Made by a program: the position numbers and the translations under genes
Notes under the pieces: model-generated
Told to the model about the DNA's origin: nothing
The model's database searches: none
The model's input: the letters and a program-made list of their open reading frames with translations, nothing else
In this document: in pieces, positions 37,167 through 47,075 of the stretch
Layout: the number at the start of each line of letters is the position of its first letter
Numbering within the stretch: position 1 is the first letter of the stretch
DNA from: Terriglobia bacterium
Lineage (GTDB): Bacteria > Acidobacteriota > Terriglobia > Bryobacterales > UBA6623
Reading direction: 5' to 3'
DNA: 64,000 nt
NCBI GenBank assembly: GCA_009841225.1
Contig: VXMF01000030.1
Span: forward strand, 214,228 to 278,227

Positions 37167-37926
37167 GCTCGGGGCATTCGCTCTGCTAGCCATCGCGTCG
37201 GCTCTCGGGCAAGATGCGGACATGGTCCGCATCCCGGCCGGAGACTTCGAGATGGGCCGCTCACATGCCCTTCCCGACGACGGCCTGAAGTGGGTGCCGC
37301 ACATCTTGCGGGACGACCGCCCGGTCCATACTGTGACGCTGGGCGGGTTCGATATGGACGTGCATGAGGTGACGAATCGCCAGTACGCAGAATTCGTCGC
37401 CGCCTCGGGAGGCGACGTGCGGGTGCCGCACTACTGGCCGGACGGGCGACCGCCCGATGGGCGCACGGATGACCCCGTGGCAAACGTCACGTGGGACGAA
37501 GCCGCTGCGTATTGCCACTGGCGCGGAAAGCGCCTCCCGACCGAAGCCGAATGGGAACGGGCTTGTCGAGGAGGCTTGGAGTCTGCACAGTATCCCTGGG
37601 GCGACGACGAGGTCGACGAGACCAAGGCTCATTACGACTCGGTCAAAGGCCCGAAGGCGGTCTGCGGCTACGCGAAGAACGGCTTCGGATTGTGCGACAT
37701 GGCGGGCAATGTCTGGGAATGGACGGCGGATGTCTACGGCAAGGACTACTACAGCCACTCGCCGGCCAAGAACCCAACGGGGGCAGCCGATGGCAGGTAC
37801 CGAGTGTTGCGCGGCGGATCCTGGGCTGACGTGCCGAAGTTCCTGACCTGCGCGCAGCGGAGCTACGCGCGACCCGAAGAGCGGAGTCCCAATATCGGGA
37901 TTCGCTGCGTGCGTAGCACGGACTAG
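37159..37926 (+). CDS. Formylglycine-generating-enzyme-like (SUMF1-domain) protein, catalytic Cys pair incomplete
   Basis: 255 aa from ATG 37159, which overlaps the end of the DUF1501 gene. A signal peptide (LGAFALLAIASALGQ) is followed by the FGE fold: VRIPAGDFEMG, VHEVTNRQYAEFV, GKRLPTEAEWERACRGG and NGFGLCDMAGNVWEWT, ending LRGGSWADVPKFLTCAQRSYA. True FGE carries two cysteines five residues apart after RGGSW (form RGGSW.C....C). Here only one Cys is evident, so a non-catalytic or alternative role is likely. Confidence 0.85.
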   Translation: MARLGAFALLAIASALGQDADMVRIPAGDFEMGRSHALPDDGLKWVPHILRDDRPVHTVTLGGFDMDVHEVTNRQYAEFVAASGGDVRVPHYWPDGRPPDGRTDDPVANVTWDEAAAYCHWRGKRLPTEAEWERACRGGLESAQYPWGDDEVDETKAHYDSVKGPKAVCGYAKNGFGLCDMAGNVWEWTADVYGKDYYSHSPAKNPTGAADGRYRVLRGGSWADVPKFLTCAQRSYARPEERSPNIGIRCVRSTD

Positions 37927-38049
37927 CCGTACTGCGCCTGGCCATCCGCGCAAGCAGCGGCACACTTGGCTCGGGCTCTCCGCTCGATGGCGATCGTCAC
38001 AAACGAATCATCCCGGCCGAGGCCTCTCGGCGTGTCGGCCGTATGGTCG

Positions 38050-38200
38050 CGGTTCATCCCCGCGCATGCGGGGAACAGACGATCGAGCGCTACAGCGAGC
38101 GCGTTCTGCCCGGTTCATCCCCGCGTGGGCGGGGAACAGCATGGACGGTAGTCCGAGTGTAGCTCGGCAGCCGGTTCATCCCCGCGCCGGCGGGGAACAG
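38050..38200 (-). CRISPR. Minimal type I-E CRISPR array: 3 repeats, 2 spacers
   Basis: Three 29-nt repeats at 38050-38078, 38111-38139 and 38172-38200, with two 32-nt spacers at 38079-38110 and 38140-38171. Each repeat begins CGGTTCATCCCCGCG and ends GCGGGGAACAG. Only the 3 nt between differ: CAT, TGG and CCG. Read on the minus strand it has the classical I-E form CTGTTCCCCGC...GCGGGGATGAACCG, so transcription is most likely leftward, in the same direction as the Cascade genes. No further repeats flank it. Orientation is inferred from the repeat, not measured. Confidence 0.95.
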
Positions 38201-38525
38201 GCTAGCCTCGACGTGATTGATCTTACACATACCGTCGCGCAGTCCCGTTTCTTGCCGGAATCGCGGACACGATCCTTGCTCACGTGACGCATGCCGCTAC
38301 GACCCTCCGTCTGCTCGAACTGCTGCAAAGCTGGCGAGTCTCAGGCCGGCGAAACCTCTGGGCATCTGGCAGGCTACGCCACCAATCGGGAAATGCGTGC
38401 CCATGACGTGGGCGTCGATCACAGCGAATGCCCCGCCTGCGAGATGAATCTGGGCGCGCTGGACAACGAAGAGCGCTGCTCGCTCCTTCAACGTAATCGG
38501 CTTCGGGGCAGCAGGCCGGGAAGCG
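38201..38525. other. Gap between cas6e and array (place of cas1/cas2 in standard I-E)
   Basis: 325 nt without a supported gene. In standard I-E loci cas1 and cas2 (about 1.2 kb) and the leader fill this place. I found no Cas1- or Cas2-like residues in any frame. If a leader is present it must lie here, immediately right of repeat 3. A 64-residue minus frame (38297-38491) and a plus frame with a few CxxC pairs are open but not recognisable. Confidence 0.5.
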
Positions 38526-39223
38526 TCAGCGCGCTCGCCGGATCAGCATCAGGCCACAGCCCCAAGCCTTGGCCCTCCCAAAGCCCACAGCCATAGCGGA
38601 AAGGAAGGTACTGGGATCGGTGACTTCGATCTCTCCGCGCAAGTCAAGGACGCCGAAGGTGGCCCCCTGCCCGCGGCTGCGGCCCAGCTCGATGGTTGAG
38701 TAGCCTTCAACTATCGTCGTGCCCAAGGCGAATCCTTTCGACGCACCTTGCCGGGTCATCCAGTCTCCGGCCGCAATCTGCGCCATCCGTCCCCGCAGGT
38801 CCGAGCGCCTCTCGTTCGAGCGAGTAGCCCGCATAAGGTCCATTACCAAGTCCACCCGGCGGCTCCTTCCACGCCGAGCGTCCTTATCCATCCGGCTGAT
38901 GGCGGCACGGTCCTTGGTGGCGTTCACACGCAGTGCGAACTGCAACCGGTCACCAACCCTCAAGTCGGGATCAAACACCTTTGTCTCAGGGGGAGCAAAC
39001 AAATCGCTAGCTTTCGGAGCGCGCCGGGAGAGCGTAAGAAACCGGCCTTCCCCGTCGTGGCGCCACAGAAAATCCCGCTTACGGCTCTGGTGGTCGGAAA
39101 ACACCGACCAAACGAGGCGGTGGTGGGCATCTGCGGCCAATCCCGCCTCGGAGGGGTTGAGCAGCGGGAGCAGTGCCGCGGTCGGCGCGGCTCGGTTCAA
39201 GGCGAGCCGCGACAGATACAGTG

Positions 39224-39227
<4 letters not shown>
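38526..39227 (-). CDS. cas6e: CRISPR-associated endoribonuclease Cas6e (Cse3/CasE)
   Basis: 233 aa from ATG 39227, which overlaps cas5e by four bases (ATGA). MTLYLSRLALNRAAP starts the RAMP fold. The catalytic-type histidine lies in DAHHRLVWSVFSD. The C-terminal Gly-rich loop GFGRAKAWGCGLMLI is a strong Cas6e signature. Cas6e cleaves the array transcript at the base of the repeat hairpin and stays bound. The last gene of the Cascade operon. Confidence 0.95.
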
Positions 39228-41499
<2,272 letters not shown>

Positions 41500-41503
<4 letters not shown>

Positions 41504-42993
41504 CCCTGTCGTGGTCTCCTTGACGGTCTTGCTGGCAGCTCCAGTCCTAGCGGATCGAAGATTCTCTTCGAGAACTTCGTTAGCCCTGCGAAATCGGCGA
41601 TCAACTTCGATCTCGCCTCAACGGCCTTCTGACGGCGTTTTTCGCCCAAGTCCGAAAGTCCCGGCATGACCTCCCTGTCGAAAACCCCGACCGCCGCATT
41701 CCGCATTGACGCCAGCCAGGTCTTGGCGGCGAAAGGCGCGCCCGACGACAGCGATTCCAGCATCTCCTCAAACGCGCCCTGGGTGGCCGCGAAGAACGCC
41801 TCTTGCGCACGCTTCCCGGCACCCGATGTCCGGTCACTCTCTCCCACGCCGTCACGCACGCAGACCGACACCGCATAACCAACCTGTTCCGCAGCTTGGA
41901 CCGCCCGCTCGGCATTGCCCTCGCCCTCCTCGGACAATGGGAATACCGGCTGCTCCGACCAGAGAAAGTCGAGCGGCTTCATGTTGTCCATCACCCAGCC
42001 CGCCACGATCAGGCTGCAGCGGGCTCCCTTGATGTCGCGGAGGTGCCGCAGCAGGGTCGCGGGACGTTGTCCGGTCTCACTTGCAAGAATTACGCCCTTC
42101 CAGTCGGGATAGCTGAAGCTGCCCGGCTTGGGACGACGAGGCAAGGTCCCGGCTCCGTTCCCGTAGTACGGCGTCAGCGGATGCTTCCAGCCCTCGTAGT
42201 TTGTGCCCCAAGGCTGCTGGACGACAGCAGTTATCGCATCGCCCCGGGCGACCAGCCTCAGGCGGCGGGGCTGGCCGAAGAACACCTCTGGATGGCAACG
42301 CAACGGGCTGTTGCCGACTGGCGGTATCCTTGTCGGCGCGTGCTTGCCAATCGGCTTGGACGTGTGTGTCGGTCGCATCCACGGCAGCTCGTCCAAGTTG
42401 CTAGCGCTGAGCGGCTCTCCTGTCGGGACATTGGCCCAAACCAGTTCCCCGAGCCCCTCGGCGGGCGGCTTCACGAGCGCCACCATTGGCCCCCCGCCAC
42501 GCATCGACGTGCGATTGCCCGCCCCGCCTGATGGTGCGAACGCCTGCAGCGTATACAGCGCCATCGCCGCGAGGGGCAGCGGCAGGGATTCGTATCGGGC
42601 GCGACGCACCATCAGGTCGGCGTTCTTCTTGGCGGTGCTGTCGCCGGCGCTGTCGATGAACAGCATCTCAGGTGGGCTCTCCCTGCCTTCCAATGGCTCC
42701 AAGTCCTGCAGGAACCGCGGGCCATCGCCCAGCAGGTCGAAGGCCGGTGCCAGTGGCTCCAACGCTTGCCGCAGCGCCTGAGGATCCGGCGGGCTGAAGC
42801 GGTCATCGCGGCCGCGGGGAGGACGGGCCAGGTAGACCATCCCAATCAGTAACTCGAGACATGCGAGGTTCAGGTCAGGCCGCGGCCAGTCTAAGCGCAG
42901 CACATCCGGCTCGACAATCTGGTCGGGACGGATCGTGTCAAATCCAGACCTGCGGAGCACGGGGATCCATCGGTCCGAGATCAGGTTCAACAT
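41500..42993 (-). CDS. cse1: Cascade large subunit Cse1 (CasA)
   Basis: 497 aa, close to the usual ~500. Starts MLNLISDRWIPVLRRSG, the canonical CasA opening, with FDLLGDGPRFLQDLEPLEGRE in the N-terminal domain and a helical C-terminal bundle. Cse1 finds the PAM and normally recruits Cas3. This is the first gene of the operon; no cas3 precedes it. Confidence 0.96.
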
Positions 42994-43738
42994 AGACAGC
43001 CCGACAAAAACGCGCGACGTTACTCGGCCGCTCCCACAGACTGCAATGGAGTGGCGCAGTGGGCTCGGAAGCCGCTCATCAGCAAAAAGTATAGAGTATG
43101 TCGAATCCTACAGAGATATGCGATTTCTGTTGCTATTGAGGGGCAATTCTCAGAACGGGGCGCAGGCTCGTACAGGTGAAACCAGCGAACACTCGCGGAA
43201 CCTGTAGGATGGCCGTTGCGGGGGCAATCGAGGCGGCTGGGAACTTGAACCGGGGAACACCGGCAGGGCGAGGCGCCGCACGATCACGGGCACGACTGGG
43301 GATGGCGCACCAACTCGACACGCACGACGAGCTAACCGTGCCCTGCAGAGAGGCGTTTCTCGGCATCAACCTGTCGTGCATCTAATGGCACGACGGCGTC
43401 AGTCTCCTCGAGGAAGTCGACGTCTACCTCACAGGCAAGACGCGCAATGCCTTCCACCGCTAGGCATCGTGCTTGGGAAATGCTGGATATCGTCGATCGT
43501 CACGGTCTTGATTCCCCCGAAGCCCATGAAGTCTTTGCTGTTCTGGTTGGCGGCAATGCTAGCCTGCACATTTTGTACTGAGTCAATCTACTTCGAAAAC
43601 GTACAAGACTAGTCCCCGGACAGGGTACCCAGTCACGGGTCGAAACGTCCTCGCAGATAGACTCCAGCCAGACTCCCTGCCGCCTAACGCGAGAGGCCGC
43701 TCGATCGATCACGCAGCACTATGTCGGCTGGATGCTCG
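42994..43738. other. Debris region at the expected cas3 position
   Basis: 745 nt with no intact gene. It contains a dead PSD1 fragment (43275-43480) and, directly beside it, a 35-codon open stretch on the minus strand (43484-43588). That stretch reads IDSVQNVQASIAANQNSKDF then MGFGGIKTVTIDDIQ, which is protein-like but unidentified. No cas3 helicase or HD-nuclease motif is present. Confidence 0.6.
43275..43480 (+). pseudogene. Dead fragment of a DUF1549 (PSD1) gene
   Basis: Aligns to 34565-34770 of the intact PSD1 gene; from 43321 to 43480 the two match without gaps (constant offset 8710). Translation shows MAHQLDTHDELTV, FLGINLSCI, LLEEVDVYLTGKTRN. Lesions: one base lost near 43300, a TAA at 43383-43385 in place of the CISCH heme site (CI*WH), and TAG at 43461-43463. 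It is flanked by unrelated DNA on both sides. Confidence 0.9.
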
Positions 43739-44605
43739 CTAGCCGAGCGCCCGCTCGAACAAGACGAGCAGACGACTCCAAGCCCTCTCCGCTTGGGCCT
43801 CGTGGTACACCTGAGTGTCCGGCGGGCACCAGCCGTGCATCGCACCCTCGTACACCTCGATCTCCGCTGGCAGTCCCGCCTCGGCGAACGCGTCGCGTAG
43901 AACATCCTTTGCCTCAGGTTGTCTGGTGTCATCATTCTCGGCGATCGCAAACAGATAGTGCGCCGTCATCTTGGGGACGAGCAGGTGCGGACTGTCCGGC
44001 CGGTCGGTTACCAGCCCCCCTCCGTGGAACGAGGCCCCAGCGCCGATCCGGCCGGGTACGGCTGCCGCCGTCCGCATCGTGATCGGCCCACCCATGCAAT
44101 AGCCCATCGTCCCGATCTTCCTAGCGCCATCAACGGACGGCTGGCTGTCAAGGAAACTGACGAACGCCCTTGCGTCCGTCACGTGGGTGTTTGGATTCAG
44201 AGATGCCATCAGAGGCCTGACCGTGTCACGCACTTCGGCAAAGTTCGTGCTGTTCACGATAGGGGCCCTTTGCGACCTGTAGTATTGATTGACCACCAAG
44301 ACCGAGTAGCCCGACTCGGCAAGCCGCTTGGCCATCTGCTTCATCGCTGGCCGCAATCCGAAGGCATCGGGCCAGATCAGAACACCGGGGTGGCTCCCGC
44401 TCGAGGGATGCACGAAGTAGCAATCGGCTACGCCATCGGGGGTCTCGACGTCGACATCGGATTCGGTTACGGCCTGGGCATTCGCGGTGCTGGTCAACAG
44501 CGCCGCCAGTCCCACTCCGGCCGATCCGGCGCCGAACTGTCGCCTCGTCATTTCCTTCGCGCTCAGGTACGCGTCGTTGTCAGCAACGGTCATCTCATCG
44601 CACAT
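43739..44605 (-). CDS. Tat-exported dienelactone-hydrolase-family protein
   Basis: 288 aa. A GGAGG lies 7 nt before the ATG. Tat signal EMTRRQFGAGSAGVGLAALLTSTANAQA. The alpha/beta hydrolase core has the nucleophile in IGTMGYCMGGP (Cys as in dienelactone hydrolase), an Asp in FAIAENDDTR and the His in GAMHGWCPP. DLH family enzymes open cyclic esters. Divergent from the hydrolase gene to the right. Confidence 0.9.
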   Translation of the reverse strand: MCDEMTVADNDAYLSAKEMTRRQFGAGSAGVGLAALLTSTANAQAVTESDVDVETPDGVADCYFVHPSSGSHPGVLIWPDAFGLRPAMKQMAKRLAESGYSVLVVNQYYRSQRAPIVNSTNFAEVRDTVRPLMASLNPNTHVTDARAFVSFLDSQPSVDGARKIGTMGYCMGGPITMRTAAAVPGRIGAGASFHGGGLVTDRPDSPHLLVPKMTAHYLFAIAENDDTRQPEAKDVLRDAFAEAGLPAEIEVYEGAMHGWCPPDTQVYHEAQAERAWSRLLVLFERALG

Positions 44606-44709
44606 GTAAGCCTCCTTGCCACGTTCCTATTCGGGATCGATGGATCCATTCTCGGTCGCCCTTGATTCTACGCGAATCGCCGTGCGGCGGGCCATCGCCC
44701 GAGGGCTGG

Positions 44710-44715
44710 TATACT
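44710..44715 (+). promoter_or_regulatory. Putative -10 box TATACT
   Basis: TATACT ends 9 nt before ATG 44725 of the alpha/beta hydrolase gene, the leaderless-type spacing, and supports that start over a codon at 44662. Confidence 0.4.
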
Positions 44716-44724
44716 GTCGGGCCC

Positions 44725-45690
44725 ATGGCGGGGACGCCGGACGCTGGGGAGCTGTCCGAACCGTTGAGGGGCGTTGGGACCAGCCAGCAGGCCCCGCGTT
44801 GGAGGATCCCGGAGCCGCTTGCCGTCTGTGAAGCGCACGGGCAGGACGGCGCTCCCATCACGCTTAGGCGGCATGGCAACCCGGATGGTCCTCGGCTGGT
44901 GCTCAGCCACGCCAACGGACTGTCGGCAGATTCGTACTATCCATTCTGGTCACTGCTCTCCGACCGGTTTGATCTTGTCCTCTACGACTTTCGGAATCAC
45001 GGGTGGAATCCGGTCGGGGATCTCCGCACGCACAACATTCCCACGTTCGCCCGGGACAACGCGTTTGTAGTCCGAGCCATCGACCGGAATTTCGGTGACA
45101 AGCCGAAGATTGGGGTCTTTCATTCGATGTCGGCGGTGACGGCAGTCCTTCGGGCTGCCGAAGACGTAGGGTTTTCGGGTCTCGTCTTGTTCGATCCCCC
45201 TACCTCTGCTCACGCCCGCGAGTCTCAAGACATCAGAGCGGTGGCGAGGCGCCTAGCGGAGCGGGCGCGGAAGCGGCAGGATCGATTCGAGGCCCGCGAG
45301 GAGCTGGCGGAACGCCTCCATCGCACGCGCGCCTTCAACCGACTCGTTCCCGGAACAGCAGATTTGATCGCGAGGACGACGCTACGCCGTGAGGTCGACG
45401 GGGGGACCGGATACCAGTTGTGCTGCCCGCGCGAGTACGAGGCTCAGGTGTTCGAGCAGCTCTACAGTTCGGCAGTAGCGGCGGACATCGAGAATCTCTC
45501 CTGTCCTACGAAAGTCATCGGCGCGGACCCCACCGAGCCATTCTCATTCCTGCCGAGCGTGGACCTCAACCAAATCGTAGCTCTTGACTACGATTTTGTC
45601 CCCGAGACGACTCACTTCCTTCAACTTGAACGACCGCAAGAGTGCATCGCGCTGATGCTCAGTTTCCTGGAGCAGCGCAAGCTCGTGTAA
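44725..45690 (+). CDS. Alpha/beta hydrolase
   Basis: 321 aa from ATG 44725. The fold is shown by GPRLVLSHANGLSADSYYPFWSLL (oxyanion strand), FDLVLYDFRNHG, and the nucleophile elbow IGVFHSMSAVTAVLRA, where the usual G-x-S-x-G reads H-S-M-S-A. The catalytic histidine is in PETTHFLQLERP, and the acid possibly in IGADPTEPF. Substrate unknown. Confidence 0.85.
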   Translation: MAGTPDAGELSEPLRGVGTSQQAPRWRIPEPLAVCEAHGQDGAPITLRRHGNPDGPRLVLSHANGLSADSYYPFWSLLSDRFDLVLYDFRNHGWNPVGDLRTHNIPTFARDNAFVVRAIDRNFGDKPKIGVFHSMSAVTAVLRAAEDVGFSGLVLFDPPTSAHARESQDIRAVARRLAERARKRQDRFEAREELAERLHRTRAFNRLVPGTADLIARTTLRREVDGGTGYQLCCPREYEAQVFEQLYSSAVAADIENLSCPTKVIGADPTEPFSFLPSVDLNQIVALDYDFVPETTHFLQLERPQECIALMLSFLEQRKLV

Positions 45691-45875
45691 GGCGGCGGCG
45701 GGTGTTTCCAGGCGGGGACCTTGATCCATGACGACGATGCGGGCACTGCTCGCGTGGGCTGAACAGCACTTTGCGGCGAACCCCGCGATCTTCAGAAAGC
45801 AGGCCCCGGCACCACAGCAGGTCACGTAGGCGATCGGTCCGGTTTGTCGGTTCGCATCGTCACGCTCGCCTGTAG

Positions 45876-47075
45876 TTACCAGGTCGCGCCCCTCGGGTAG
45901 CGCCGGCCGTTAAGCTGCATTCCGATGGCCGTCGACCGCACGAAGTACCGATAGCTCAACAGCATCAGGCCCACCGACGCGACCACGACCATTGCGAGCT
46001 TGACGATCCCGGGCAATTGCACGTCTGCGAGAAGCACGGGCAGCAACATAACGACCGGCATGTGGACAAGGTACATCCAGAATGAGGCATCCGCCATGTA
46101 GCGCCAGCGCGGGCTCGGGTTGTCTGCGTAGCGCAGGAACAGTCCGAAAAGGCTGTAGGCCAAGAACGACATGGCAAGCGCCAGGAATACGATCGCACCC
46201 AGATGATGGCCCTCGGCAGTCCCCGTGCAGATCCTGTCCGGCCCAGGCTGGCAGCCGCTGTCGACGAAGTAGCGATGGACCAGGAAGCACGCGACACCTG
46301 CGGCGAGATGGAGCCACGCGGGGCGCTTGAACCCTTCTAGAGTTTCCCGGCGCCGGAAAAGCATCCAGCCGAATGCGAAGAACAGGCCGTACAGTGCGAC
46401 GAGGCGTGGTGCCGGAAACGGGCCGCCGTAATAGTCGATGTCCCACGACTGCATCCGATACAGCGGCAGGCCCGCGGCCAGCGCCAGCACCAGAACGCCG
46501 CCCCGGTGCGCTAAGCGCGTGAAGAGGTCGAGCGCGTGGGCACGCACGCCCTCAGGGATGCGAACGGTGAGCATCCGTAGCACGCTCGCGACCACGGACA
46601 GGATCATCAGATCGTAGAGGAACCACAGATGCACGAACAGGAAGTCGATCGCGAGAGGCATGTTCTCGGCGGCTAGGCCGTAGCTGATGGTTGAAGGGAC
46701 GGCGCTGAACGGGGAAACGAACCGCGCCACGAAGAAGATCGCGACCGCTATGACCGGCCAGGCGACCACGAGAGGCACGCCGATCCGGCTCCATCGATGC
46801 TGCAGGAATGCCCGGACGCCGCGCGCCTCCACTAGGTACGCTGCGAAGAACCCTGCTATAGCGAAGAAGACCGGTACCTGGAACGCCCGGATAAAGACGA
46901 TCACCCAGCGAGCCACGAGGTCGGGTTGTGCGTCCCTGTACGGCCAGCCCTCGTAAACGGTGGGCACATAGCTCATTGCGGCGTGTCGAACCACTCCAAG
47001 CATCATCAAGACCGCGCGCAGCGCGTCGAGCGAATGGAAACGTGACGGGCTGGCCGGCGGCCGAGCACCGGTCAT
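45876..47075 (-). CDS. Acyltransferase 3 family membrane protein
   Basis: About 399 aa from ATG 47075, which overlaps the stop of the upstream P450 fusion gene by four bases (ATGA). Starts SPSRFHSLDALRAVLMMLGVVRHAAM, the R-x-x-x-L-D-x-L-R-A signature with the conserved His. Ten or so membrane helices follow (e.g. VPVFFAIAGFFAAYLVEARG, FLFVHLWFLYDLMILSVVASVL). The family transfers acyl groups to sugars, lipids or other small molecules at the membrane. Coupled translation links it to the GPP34-P450. Confidence 0.9.
   Translation of the reverse strand: MTGARPPASPSRFHSLDALRAVLMMLGVVRHAAMSYVPTVYEGWPYRDAQPDLVARWVIVFIRAFQVPVFFAIAGFFAAYLVEARGVRAFLQHRWSRIGVPLVVAWPVIAVAIFFVARFVSPFSAVPSTISYGLAAENMPLAIDFLFVHLWFLYDLMILSVVASVLRMLTVRIPEGVRAHALDLFTRLAHRGGVLVLALAAGLPLYRMQSWDIDYYGGPFPAPRLVALYGLFFAFGWMLFRRRETLEGFKRPAWLHLAAGVACFLVHRYFVDSGCQPGPDRICTGTAEGHHLGAIVFLALAMSFLAYSLFGLFLRYADNPSPRWRYMADASFWMYLVHMPVVMLLPVLLADVQLPGIVKLAMVVVASVGLMLLSYRYFVRSTAIGMQLNGRRYPRGATW

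Noticed and set aside
38201..38525. Possible cas1/cas2 remnant or zinc-ribbon ORF next to the array
   Set aside because: The plus frame has a few CxxC pairs but no coherent fold; no Cas1/Cas2 motif in any frame.
45729..45830. 33-codon plus-strand frame starting MTTMRALLAWAEQHFAANP
   Set aside because: Protein-like composition but too short, with no ribosome site or family; may be a remnant.
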